DNA from: Niastella sp.
GTDB taxonomy: Bacteria; Bacteroidota; Bacteroidia; Chitinophagales; Chitinophagaceae
Length of the DNA: 36,557 bases
Reading direction: 5' to 3'
Assembly: GCA_017744515.1 (NCBI GenBank)
Contig: JAGIBF010000083.1
Span: 1-36,557, forward strand
Shown one piece after another: positions 16,834 to 25,400 of the stretch (positions within the stretch are counted from its first letter, which is position 1; the number at the start of each line of letters is the position of its first letter). The position numbers and the translations under genes were made by a program. Below the pieces are notes generated by a model, which was not told where the DNA came from, did not search any database, and saw nothing but the letters and a program-made list of their open reading frames with translations.

Positions 16834-17619
16834 AATAGATAAGTTTAAAGGTTAATTCAGACCACAAAAACAACATCCACCCGCATGTACGGGGATCAGC
16901 GGTGGCTGGTTTTTAAAGATACATAAAAAGAAATTAAAATGCCATATTGGCAGAAGGCGCCCTCGCCTCAGCTGGAAGTACAAAAGAAAATAGAGCTGGT
17001 TTGAATTGGCAATCGCAAAATTTCAGCAAAGCCATCCCCCGGGATAAGCCGCAGATACCTCATGGATGCGCCTGGAATGAAGAAGGCTACAAGTAGAGTG
17101 CAAGTAAACCGCAAGTAAACTGAAAGTAAACCGCAAGTAAGCGGACGCTATTTTAGGCCGTCCAAACGGCCGCCGGAGGCATCCCGGCAAAAGAAGTGAT
17201 GGTATGAGCAGATTGTAAGACGCATATCTAAAAACAGGTTCTAAATAATACCTTAAATGTACTGATAAAATGGCAGTTTGGATTCAATCGAAGCAAACAA
17301 ATTCTTTAATTAATACATGTCTTGCTGATCCTGCTTTTACCAGGCAACTCTGCTGAACAGGATAATCACCCTTCCCCTGTCATTTCGAACCCTGCCATAC
17401 GCACTATTCTTTCAGCGATTCCCGCAGGGTGAGAAATCTGCCCGCGAAGCAGAGGGCCCCTCGTCATGCACCCCCTCCAGTTCGTGTAATTCGCTTTAAT
17501 TCGTGTTTCAAACCCAGTATTTTCGCCCCTTTCACCCTTCCTCTAAAATCCGCAAGCAAAATTTTTATTGAAAATCAATACCTTGCGCAGGTACGATGAA
17601 AAATAAGCTTCCCAAATAA
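16834..17619. other. Long gene-free stretch with several repeat elements
   Basis: No convincing protein or RNA gene is seen. It contains the 11-bp tandem repeat (17100-17143), a GGCCGT-ccaa-ACGGCC hairpin (17156-17171), and a segment at about 17379-17441 (GTCATTTCGAACCCTGCC, then GGGTGAGAAATCTGCC) that resembles a repeat common between Bacteroidota genes. An ATTCGTG repeat follows (17479-17510). The first about 100 bases are the upstream region of the hypothetical gene, where TATCTTTA on the minus strand could be a weak -7 element. Confidence 0.5.
17100..17143. repeat. Four tandem 11-bp repeats
   Basis: The units are GCAAGTAAACC, GCAAGTAAACT, GAAAGTAAACC and GCAAGTAAGCG, head to tail without gaps. 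The period of 11 is close to one helical turn. No open reading frame of note crosses it, and one frame is stopped by TAA within the units. Confidence 0.85.
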
Positions 17620-17650
17620 TTGTTTATCGATTTACACTTCCCTACCTTTG
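17620..17650 (+). promoter_or_regulatory. Predicted promoter of the rplM-rpsI operon
   Basis: TTG at 17620-17622 (the -33 element) is separated by 20 bp from TACCTTTG at 17643-17650 (the -7 element, TAnnTTTG). This is the best-matched Bacteroidota promoter in the window and predicts an RNA starting near 17657, leaving a leader of about 65 nt before the rplM ATG. Confidence 0.75.
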
Positions 17651-17664
17651 CGTCCCATTTCAAT

Positions 17665-17698
17665 TCACCGGGTTGGCGGTGACCCTCGCAAGAGGAGT
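17665..17698 (+). promoter_or_regulatory. Structured leader before rplM, candidate L13 autoregulatory element
   Basis: Two adjacent stems lie in the predicted leader. TCACC (17665-17669) pairs with GGTGA (17678-17682). CCTC (17684-17687) pairs with GAGG (17692-17695) around a GCAA tetraloop. Ribosomal protein L13 operons are known to have leader RNA elements in several bacterial groups. The identification here rests on position and small stems only. Confidence 0.45.
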
Positions 17699-17722
17699 AA
17701 CATTTAAAAAGAACAAATTACA

Positions 17723-18166
17723 ATGAGCAAATTACATTTCACTACAAAGCATGCGAATGCGGCTACCGTTAAACACAACTGGTATGTTGTGGATGGTACC
17801 AATCAAACCGTGGGACGCATGTGCGCTAAAATAGCTGCCGTTCTTCGTGGTAAGAACAAGGCCTATTACACGCCACATGTTGATTGCGGAGACTATGTTA
17901 TCGTTATCAATGCCGACAAGGTAAAGTTTACCGGTAACAAAATTGAGGACAAAGAATACCTGACCTTCTCAGGTTATCCCGGTGGCCAAAAAGCCGAAAC
18001 AGCTAAGGACCTGCTGAAACGCAGACCCGAATTAGTGGTTGAGCGCGCCGTTAAAGGCATGTTGCCTAAAAACCGCCTCGGTCGCAAAATGTTCAAGAAA
18101 TTGTTTGTGTACGCTGGCGACAAGCACGAGCACGCTGCACAAAAACCTCAACCATTAACTTTCTAA
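17723..18166 (+). CDS. rplM: 50S ribosomal protein L13
   Basis: 147 aa, normal length. It contains WYVVDGTNQTVGRMCAKIAA, LRGKNKAYYTPHVDCGDYVI, and the conserved KGMLPKNRLGRKMFKKLFVY near the end. L13 is an early-assembling large-subunit protein that binds 23S rRNA. It is the first gene of the rplM-rpsI unit, 13 bp before rpsI, behind a strong promoter and a structured leader. Confidence 0.98.
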   Translation: MSKLHFTTKHANAATVKHNWYVVDGTNQTVGRMCAKIAAVLRGKNKAYYTPHVDCGDYVIVINADKVKFTGNKIEDKEYLTFSGYPGGQKAETAKDLLKRRPELVVERAVKGMLPKNRLGRKMFKKLFVYAGDKHEHAAQKPQPLTF

Positions 18167-18179
18167 TTGTAAATATTAC

Positions 18180-18569
18180 ATGGAAAAGCAGAAAAACGCA
18201 GTAGGCCGTCGTAAAGAAGCTGTGACAAGGATTTTCCTTTCTAAAGGAACCGGTAAGATCACAGTAAACGACAAGAGCTACAAAGAATACTTTTCACTGG
18301 TATACCTGCAAAACCAGGTTGAGCTGCCTTTGAAAACAATTCAGTCCCTCGACAAATATGATGTACAGATCAACGCTGCAGGCGGTGGTATGAAAGGACA
18401 GGCAGAAGCTGCCAAGCTGGGTATCGCCCGTGCACTGGTTGAGCTCAACGCTGAATGGCGTCCGGCCCTCAAAGCAGCAGGCGTTCTGAAACGTGATCCC
18501 CGTTCTGTTGAACGTAAGAAATTCGGTCACAAGAAAGCCCGCAGAAGCTACCAGTTCTCTAAACGTTAA
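18180..18569 (+). CDS. rpsI: 30S ribosomal protein S9
   Basis: 129 aa, normal length. It contains GRRKEAVTRIFLSKGTGKIT, the LNAEWRPALKAAGVLKRDPR segment (the family has 'R..LK..G.L.RDpR') and the conserved basic C-terminal tail KKARRSYQFSKR, which in the family reaches the P-site tRNA in the small subunit. Co-transcribed with rplM. A 113-bp spacer containing AGCTATTAGCTA repeats separates it from rpsB. Confidence 0.98.
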   Translation: MEKQKNAVGRRKEAVTRIFLSKGTGKITVNDKSYKEYFSLVYLQNQVELPLKTIQSLDKYDVQINAAGGGMKGQAEAAKLGIARALVELNAEWRPALKAAGVLKRDPRSVERKKFGHKKARRSYQFSKR

Positions 18570-18574
18570 TCGAT

Positions 18575-18673
18575 ACAAGCTATTAGCTATCGGCCGCTGG
18601 CTCTTAGCTAATGGTTTCTGTAAGAAACATTATCTAAAATTGCTAACAGCTACAAGCTAATAGCTAAAAGCTC
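18575..18673. repeat. AGCTATTAGCT inverted/direct repeat spacer between rpsI and rpsB
   Basis: ACAAGCTATTAGCTAT (18575-18590) and ACAAGCTAATAGCTAAAAGC (18652-18671) flank the spacer. Within them AGCTATTAGCT and AGCTAATAGCT are reverse complements of each other, so the ends could pair. It may be a repeat of the kind often seen between Bacteroidota genes. Confidence 0.55.
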
Positions 18674-18682
18674 AAAAATAAA

Positions 18683-19582
18683 ATGGAAAACAACGTTTCA
18701 TTGCAACAGCAGCTCCTGGATGCCGGTGTACACTTCGGACACCTCCGGAAGAAATGGAACCCCAAGATGTTGCCTTACATCTTCGCTGAGAAGAAAGGTA
18801 TCCACATCATCGACCTCAATAAAACTACCGAACACCTGCAGGAAACTGCAGCCGCACTGAAGCAAATCGCTCGCAGCGGTAAAAAGATCATGTTCGTTGG
18901 TACTAAAAAACAAGCCAAGGAAATCGTTACCGAGTGCGCCAAGAGAGTAAACATGCCCTACGTAACCGAGCGTTGGTTAGGTGGTATGCTTACCAACTTC
19001 AACACCGTTCGTAAGAGCGTGAAGAAGATGCAAAGCATCGACAAAATGCTGGGCGACGGAAGCGCAGAGAGCCTCACCAAAAAAGAGAAGCTCACCCTCG
19101 GCCGCGACCGCGATAAAATGGATAAAGTACTGGGTGGTATCGCTCAACTGGGCCGTGTACCTGCCGCTCTGTTCATCATCGACATCGGCCACGAGCACAT
19201 CGCACTGGCTGAAGCAAAACGCCTCGGCATCCTCACCTTCGGAATGGTTGATACCAATTGCGACCCCAACAAGGTTGACTTTGCGATCCCTTCCAACGAT
19301 GATGCTACCAAATCAATCGCAATCATCACACAATACATCACTGCTGCTATCGCTGAAGGTCTGGCCGAACGTCAGGCTGCTAAAGACGAAGAAGTAGAAG
19401 AATCAGCAGATGATGAGAACGCAAAGAAAGCAGCACGTATCCAGGCTGAAGCAGAAGCAGAAGCTGGTCGTGGTGGCAGAGGTGGCGCTCCCCGTGGTCA
19501 GGGTGGTCCTGGCGGTGGCGGTGGTCACCAGGCAAAACGCCGCGTTCCAGGTGGCGGTGGCCGCAGAGGCGGTGGAAGATAA
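18683..19582 (+). CDS. rpsB: 30S ribosomal protein S2 with Gly/Arg-rich C-terminal extension
   Basis: 299 aa, longer than the roughly 240 of E. coli S2. The core (about residues 1-232) is standard: LLDAGVHFGHLRKKWNPKML, IHIIDLNKTTEHLQ, VGTKKQAKEI, TERWLGGMLTNFNT, IDIGHEHIALAEAKRLGI, VDTNCDPNKVDFAIPSNDDA. An acidic stretch follows (KDEEVEESADDENAKKAA), then a tail rich in Gly and Arg (AGRGGRGGAPRGQGGPGGGG, ending GGGGRRGGGR). S2 joins late in small-subunit assembly and binds S1. The frame is open to a normal stop, so the tail is not obviously a sequencing frameshift. Followed by tsf after 224 bp. Confidence 0.97.
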   Translation: MENNVSLQQQLLDAGVHFGHLRKKWNPKMLPYIFAEKKGIHIIDLNKTTEHLQETAAALKQIARSGKKIMFVGTKKQAKEIVTECAKRVNMPYVTERWLGGMLTNFNTVRKSVKKMQSIDKMLGDGSAESLTKKEKLTLGRDRDKMDKVLGGIAQLGRVPAALFIIDIGHEHIALAEAKRLGILTFGMVDTNCDPNKVDFAIPSNDDATKSIAIITQYITAAIAEGLAERQAAKDEEVEESADDENAKKAARIQAEAEAEAGRGGRGGAPRGQGGPGGGGGHQAKRRVPGGGGRRGGGR

Positions 19583-19604
19583 GTAGAACGTCAATTCAAT
19601 ATCG

Positions 19605-19644
19605 AATCCAGCATTCCGGGTCACAGCATTCTGAATGCTGGATT
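19605..19644. repeat. Inverted repeat between rpsB and tsf
   Basis: AATCCAGCATTC (19605-19616) is perfectly complementary to GAATGCTGGATT (19633-19644), loop 16 nt. It begins 22 bp after the rpsB stop. No T-run follows, so it may tune expression or mRNA decay and need not end transcription. A second hairpin, TCCCGC-cct-GCGGGA (19758-19772), of the same type as at 11552 and 36378, lies 34 bp before tsf. Confidence 0.65.
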
Positions 19645-19806
19645 TCGACTTCTGAATACAGACCTTCACATATCGACTTAATAAATTCGTAACTGAAGAT
19701 GCGCTCGCCGAAGAAGTATATTGAAGCAATTTGCACCAGCGCATTTTTCATAACTTGTCCCGCCCTGCGGGATTAAATCATATTTACAAATCTTCAAATT
19801 ATTCTT

Positions 19807-20649
19807 ATGTCAACTGTTGCTATTACAGCCGCTGATATTAATAAGTTGCGCCAGATGACCGGCGCCGGTATGATGGACTGTCGCAAAGCCTTAACAGAAA
19901 CCAATGGCGATTTTGAGGCTGCTATCGACTGGCTCCGTAAAAAAGGCGCTAAAGTTGCCGCACTCCGTGGCGACCGTGAAGCGAAGGAAGGTGTGGTACT
20001 GGCTAAAACAACAGCCGATAACAAAACAGGTATCGCACTTTGCGTAAGCTGCGAAACCGACTTCGTATCTAAAAATGCTGATTTCGTTGCCTTCGCACAA
20101 AGCATCATCGATGCAGCTGTAGGCGCCAACGTAAAGAGCATCGACGAACTGAACACTGTTGCTATCAACGGTGCTAAGATCGCTGACCTGGTAAACGATA
20201 AACTCGCTTCAATCGGCGAAAAGATCGGTATCACCAAGTTCGAGCGCATCGACGCTGACTATGTAGCCTCCTACATCCACGGTGCAAACCGTATCGGTGT
20301 ACTGGTTGGTTTCAGCAAAGCCGCTTCTGCCGAAGCTGGTAAAGACGTTGCCATGCAGATCGCCGCTATGAACCCCGTAGCTGTTGACGCTAACTCAGTA
20401 CCTGCTGCTACAGTAGAAAGAGAAAGAGCCATCGTTACCGAGCAGATCAAGAACGATCCTAAAATGGCCGGTAAGCCCGATGAAATGATCAACAAGATCG
20501 CAGAAGGTAAACTCAACGCATTCTTCAAAGAAAGCACCCTCACCAGCCAGCCTTTCGTAAAAGACAGCGGTAAGAGCGTGGGCGACTACCTGAAGAGCAT
20601 AGACGGCGACCTGAAAGTTACCGAATTCAAACGCGTAGCATTAGGTTAA
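19807..20649 (+). CDS. tsf: Elongation factor Ts
   Basis: 280 aa, normal. It has the N-terminal UBA-like domain (ITAADINKLRQMTGAGMMDC, RKALTETNGDFEAAIDWLR, KKGAKVAA), then EFTs core signatures (GIALCVSCETDFVSKNADF, YIHGANRIGVLVGFS, AAMNPVAVD). EF-Ts exchanges GDP for GTP on EF-Tu. It is preceded by rpsB, as in most bacteria, and followed by a strong terminator instead of the often-adjacent pyrH, which lies 12.7 kb away here. Confidence 0.98.
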   Translation: MSTVAITAADINKLRQMTGAGMMDCRKALTETNGDFEAAIDWLRKKGAKVAALRGDREAKEGVVLAKTTADNKTGIALCVSCETDFVSKNADFVAFAQSIIDAAVGANVKSIDELNTVAINGAKIADLVNDKLASIGEKIGITKFERIDADYVASYIHGANRIGVLVGFSKAASAEAGKDVAMQIAAMNPVAVDANSVPAATVERERAIVTEQIKNDPKMAGKPDEMINKIAEGKLNAFFKESTLTSQPFVKDSGKSVGDYLKSIDGDLKVTEFKRVALG

Positions 20650-20688
20650 TAATACCCGCGAAGGTTTCATTACCAATAATATATACGG

Positions 20689-20713
20689 AAAAGGGCGCTC
20701 AGCGCCCTTTTTT
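20689..20713 (+). terminator. Rho-independent terminator after tsf
   Basis: AAAAGGGCGCT-c-AGCGCCCTTTT: a 7-bp GC stem (GGGCGCT 20693-20699 with AGCGCCC 20701-20707), flanked by A's on the left and a run of six T's (20708-20713) on the right. It lies 40 bp after the tsf stop and closes the ribosomal protein cluster. Confidence 0.9.
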
Positions 20714-20843
20714 ATTGCCCTGCCGGCACCGTTCATCCTTAAATTTCTTTGCTAAATCGTTTTTCTATTAATATATTATTCCTAAATTTATCTGCTGCTC
20801 ATGCCCCAAGACTGTTTAACCAAAACTTATTCAAAACTGCTGA

Positions 20844-21401
20844 ATGAGCGATTATTGTTTGCCCCATATCATCAACGGCATCCGCAACAAAGACCGTGAA
20901 CTATACTCCTGGATGTTCGACAGGTACTCCCATACCATGTACCTGATCGCACTGGATATTCTCAAAGACCACGAACTGGCCCGCGACATTGTCCAGGAAG
21001 CCTTTCTCAAACTCTGGGAAAAGGCAGACACCATCGATATCCAAAGCTCCATCAAAAGCTACCTCTTTCGTACAGCCGCCAACCTGGCCATCAACAAATA
21101 CAAAAAAGAAAGCCGCGTAGTACGGCAGGAAGAACTACCGGCAACCCCCGAACACAATACCCGCGTCGAAAACAGAGCCGAAGAGAAAGAATTCGAACTA
21201 TATATACATTACGCGATAGACTCCCTTCCCCCGCAATGCAAAAGAGTATTCACCCTCAGTCGATTCAATGACATGAGCCCCCCTGATATTGCACAACACC
21301 TTAATATCTCCATCAATACCGTGTATACCCATCTCACCATGGCAATTCGTATTATTAAAGAGCGTCTAAAAAAAGAAGAACTTTTTTTTAACAATCACTA
21401 A
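20844..21401 (+). CDS. ECF-type RNA polymerase sigma factor (FecI-like, Bacteroidota type)
   Basis: 185 aa. Region 2 is LYSWMFDRYSHTMYLIALDI, LKDHELARDIVQEAFLKLWE and SSIKSYLFRTAANLAINKYK. Region 4 (about residues 125-180) is IDSLPPQCKRVFTLSRFNDM, PPDIAQHLNISINTVYTHLT and MAIRIIKERLKK. The protein should direct RNA polymerase to promoters of its own locus when released by the adjacent FecR. The FecR gene starts 36 bp later and the receptor follows, the standard cell-surface signalling order. The 3' end holds a run of eight T's (21382-21389) just before the stop. Confidence 0.95.
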   Translation: MSDYCLPHIINGIRNKDRELYSWMFDRYSHTMYLIALDILKDHELARDIVQEAFLKLWEKADTIDIQSSIKSYLFRTAANLAINKYKKESRVVRQEELPATPEHNTRVENRAEEKEFELYIHYAIDSLPPQCKRVFTLSRFNDMSPPDIAQHLNISINTVYTHLTMAIRIIKERLKKEELFFNNH

Positions 21402-21437
21402 TTGTCCCCCTTCCCTTATTTGTCTTATCTATACACA

Positions 21438-22415
21438 ATGCACGAGCAGCACGAAAAACTGGAACAAATCCTGGCCTCACTCGAACAGCCAGACGATAAA
21501 CTATTGCAACAACAGATTCAGGAGTGGGCCGCTGCCAGCGAAGAAAACAGGAAATACTATGAGGAAGTGAAACGTATTTGGTTTACCGGTAATGAACCAG
21601 GAGATATGGAATACGATATCGAATTGGAAAAAAAGCGATTCTGGGATCGTGTCGACGGTGAAGCACCGGTAACACCTGTTAGAAGAATGAACTGGTTTCC
21701 GAAGATTGCGGTAGCCGCCGTGCTGCTGATAACAGCAGGGATAGTAGTGTGGAAATTTGTACTGACAGACCGTAATACCTATAAAACCATCCAAACGGCC
21801 CGGTTGGAAAGAGACAGTGTAGAGCTGGCCGATGGCAGCAAAGTATACTTACATGGCAGTTCAAGCGTGCGGTACACCGCCGGCATGAATGGCGCCAGAC
21901 GCGAAGTATGGCTCGAAAAAGGCGAAGCCTTCTTCGAGATCACCAAAGACCCTGCACATCCATTTATTGTACATATAGATAGCGCGGAAGTAGAAGTATT
22001 GGGAACCAGCTTTGATGTACGACGCGCCGACTCAGTATTGTCAGTGGCAGTAGCCACGGGCAAAGTACAATTCACAGCCGTGAAAAACCAGGCGCAGGCC
22101 TTACTAACACCCGGTCTTACCGGAGCATTTGTAAAAGCCGGCACCACGATAACAGTTACGAAAAACAGCAACCAGCTTGCCTGGCGCACAGGACAGGTGA
22201 AGTTTTACGACTCACCATTACAGGAAGTATTGGCCACGATGGAGCACGTGTATGAAGTGAATGTGAACATGGCGCCATCACTTACAAAAACGAGAGTAAC
22301 AGCCACAATCAATAATCTTTCCTTTGAAAAAATAATAACACTGTTGGAAGCCAGCCTTGATATCAAGGTAACTGAACTCGACAGTATGACCTATAAAGCA
22401 CGCCCGGTGCGGTAA
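21438..22415 (+). CDS. FecR-family anti-sigma factor with DUF4974 domain
   Basis: 325 aa from the ATG at 21438; the open frame begins earlier at a TTG, which is less likely. The N-terminal cytoplasmic part (about 1-84) would hold the sigma factor. One transmembrane helix is at about 88-107 (IAVAAVLLITAGIVVW). The periplasmic FecR domain (about 118-215) contains VELADGSKVYLHGSSSVRY, EVWLEKGEAFFEITKDPAHP and LGTSFDVR. A DUF4974 domain ends the protein (about 240-320, VKFYDSPLQEVLATMEHVYE). It passes a signal from the STN domain of the receptor to the sigma factor. Its gene is between the two. Confidence 0.95.
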   Translation: MHEQHEKLEQILASLEQPDDKLLQQQIQEWAAASEENRKYYEEVKRIWFTGNEPGDMEYDIELEKKRFWDRVDGEAPVTPVRRMNWFPKIAVAAVLLITAGIVVWKFVLTDRNTYKTIQTARLERDSVELADGSKVYLHGSSSVRYTAGMNGARREVWLEKGEAFFEITKDPAHPFIVHIDSAEVEVLGTSFDVRRADSVLSVAVATGKVQFTAVKNQAQALLTPGLTGAFVKAGTTITVTKNSNQLAWRTGQVKFYDSPLQEVLATMEHVYEVNVNMAPSLTKTRVTATINNLSFEKIITLLEASLDIKVTELDSMTYKARPVR

Positions 22416-22477
22416 TACCATTGCCCGGGCAGCTACAGCCCTGGGTTTATTTCACTTTCTTATTAAAACTAACTGCT

Positions 22478-25400
22478 ATGAAGAGAATTGTACACTTCGT
22501 ACATGGCCTCCGCATGCCCGTACGTCAACGGGTCATTGTCTTAACCGTAACCTCATTTTTCCTCGGCCTGCTATCAGCCGGTGCCACGGGCAATCAGGAC
22601 CTGCTCGAAAGACGCATCACATTACAGCTGAGCAAAGCACCACTCACAGATGCCATCAAACAAATTGAGTCGGCAGCCAACACCAGTTTCTATTTCGACC
22701 AGAAAATACTGGAAGGCAGAACAGACCTCGTAACACTCAATGCAAAAAACTCGACACTCAAAACAGTACTGGCACAGGTATTCCCACCTGCTAAGTACGA
22801 CTTCTTCCAGCTGGAATCACAGATCGTGGTAAAGCTGCGGCCGGTAAAAAAAGTCACGCCTCCCGCGCCGGAAAAATCACTGGTGGAAATAACGATCACG
22901 GGCACGGTCAAAAGCGAAGCCCTCAACCAGGCAATGGCGGGCGTCACGGTTACCGCCTTACCAGCCAACAAATCAACGACTACCGATGTAAACGGCTTTT
23001 TTAGGATACAAGCCAATCAGGGCGACTCTATCGAGTTCACCTACGTCGGTTATCAACGCCAGGCGGTTATTATCCGCGACCGCATCGTACTCGATGTGGC
23101 CATGCAGGCCACCCAGGGCGGACTGAATGAAGTAGTGATAGTAGGCTTTGGCAAGCAGAAAAAAAGCAGCCTCGTAGGCGCTCAGAGTACGGTAGATGTG
23201 GATGAACTAAAACAACCTGTCGCCAACCTGAGCACCACACTCGCCGGCCGTATCGCCGGCGTAGTGGGGGTGCAGCGCTCCGGTGAGCCCGGAAGGAATG
23301 GCGCCGATATATGGATACGCGGTATCGCTACCTTCAACGCCTCCAACGATGCCCGTCCCTTGATCCTGATCGATGGCGTACCCCGTGATATCAATAGCCT
23401 CGATCCCGAAGACCTGCAATCCGTCACCATTCTGAAAGATGCTGCTGCTACCGCAGTATACGGCGTACAGGGCGCCAATGGCGTTATCCTCATCAAAACA
23501 AAAAGCGGTAAAGCCGGTAAAACCACCTTCAACGTAAACTACAACGAAGGCTTCATGACCTTCACCCGCATTCCGGAGCTCACAGATGGAGTTACCTACA
23601 TGAACCTGACGAATGAGGCGATGAAAGCCAGCAATATCCAGCCCAAATATTCACAGGCATACATTGACAAAACCGCTTCAGGCGACGATCCCTATGTATA
23701 TCCCAACGTAGATTGGATGAATGTCCTCTTCGATAAATGGTCCCACAACAGGCGCCTCAACGTGAGCGCACGCGGTGGTTCCGAAAGAGCCAACTACTAT
23801 GTATCACTCGCATACTATGATGAAAAAGGCTTCCTGAAAACCGATGGCCTCGAAAGCTACAATACGGATACTCGTTTCAGAAGGTACAACTTTACGAGCA
23901 ACCTCAACCTGCAGCTCACGGGCACTACCCGTTTCGAGCTGGGCATTCAGGGCTACATCACCAACGGCAACTATCCGGGAGTAAGCTCCTCCGATGCCTT
24001 CGCACAAGCCATGCAGATCACGCCGGTACTCTTCCCGGTTATGTACCCCGGCGATTTTGTGCCAGGTCAAAGCTCCAATGGCGACCAGCGTAACCCCTAT
24101 GCGGATATCACCAAGCGTGGCTTCCAATCCACCTATGGCAACCAGCTGTACACGAATGGACGCCTCACACAAGACCTCGGCTTCTGGGTGCCCGGCCTGT
24201 CCGTTACAACCATGTATTCCTTTGATGCCTATAATTCTCAAACCCTCAGTCGTACCAAACGTGAAGACACCTACTATGTAGATCAGGTGAATCCCCGCAA
24301 AGCGGATGGTACCCTGAACCTGCTACAAACCTGGCAGGGCAACAACTCACTCTCCTTCGGGAATGCCACTTCGAGCAACCGTCGATTTTATACGGAGACC
24401 AGCGTTAACTATGATCGCACATTCGGCGAGCACCACGTTAGCGGTATGCTCCTCTACAACCAAAGCGATCTCACAAGCGGCACGGCAGGCGATCTGGTAT
24501 CATCCATCCCTACAAGGTTCCGTGGCTTGGCAGGACGTACAACCTATTCCTATGCCGACCGCTACTTTGCAGAATTCAACTTTGGTTACAACGGTTCAGA
24601 AAACTTTGCACCCGATAGCCGCTTTGGTTTCTTCCCCTCCTTTGGAGTCGGCTGGATCGTTTCTTCCGAAAAATTCTTCAAGCCACTGCGCAATGCAGTA
24701 CAGTACCTGAAATTCCGCTTCAGTGATGGTATTGTGGGAGCTGGTAGCGGAGGCCGTCGGTTCGGTTACCTCACCTTCGTGAATGGCGGTGCTTCCGGTT
24801 ATACCTATGGCACCAACCGCGCCGGTCGCGCAGGAGTGGAAATATCCGATTACGGAACAGAGATCACCTGGTCCGAAGCACACAAGCAAGACCTTGGTAT
24901 AGAATTCAAGACGCTCAACAGCAAGATATCCGTCATCATCGACTTCTTTAAAGAACGCAGAACAGGCGTATTCCTTCAGCGCGGTAGCCTGGCCAACTTC
25001 GTGGGCCTCACCAACCGTCCCTGGGGCAACCTCGGCGTGATGGACAACAAGGGTATCGATATGACGATAGAAACAGCCCCCATGTATGTGGGCAACCTAT
25101 CAGTGTCACTGCGTGGCAACTTTACCTACAACAAGGATAAGGTAATCGAAAACGATAACCCCACACCCAAATATCCCTGGATGGAGCGTCGTGGTGTTAA
25201 CTACCTCTCACGCTTTGGCCTCATCGCAGAAGGATTATTCCAGAGCGATGACGAGATCGCGAAGAGTCCCAAATCCTCTTACGGTCCGGTACGTAAAGGC
25301 GATATCAAATACAAAGACCTCAACGGAGACAACGTCATCGACTCCTATGACCAAACCCGTATTGGCCGTGGTGATGTACCCGCCATTGTATACGGCTTTG

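Noticed and set aside
17100..17143. Tandem repeats as a CRISPR array
   Set aside because: Units are 11 bp with no spacers, and no cas genes are nearby.
16834..17722. tRNA or other structural RNA gene in the long gap
   Set aside because: No T-loop GGTTCGA-type sequence or cloverleaf-like pairing was found on either strand; only short hairpins and repeats.
21382..21389. Run of eight T's near the end of the sigma factor gene as a programmed frameshift site into FecR
   Set aside because: Sigma and FecR are already in the same frame separated by a normal stop and a 36-bp gap, so slippage would not fuse them.
22421..22477. Upstream TTG start extending the SusC protein
   Set aside because: The ATG at 22478 gives a proper basic n-region and signal segment; the extension has none. 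The same reasoning applied to the TTG extensions of the FecR, multidomain cargo, coiled-coil and 13768 genes.
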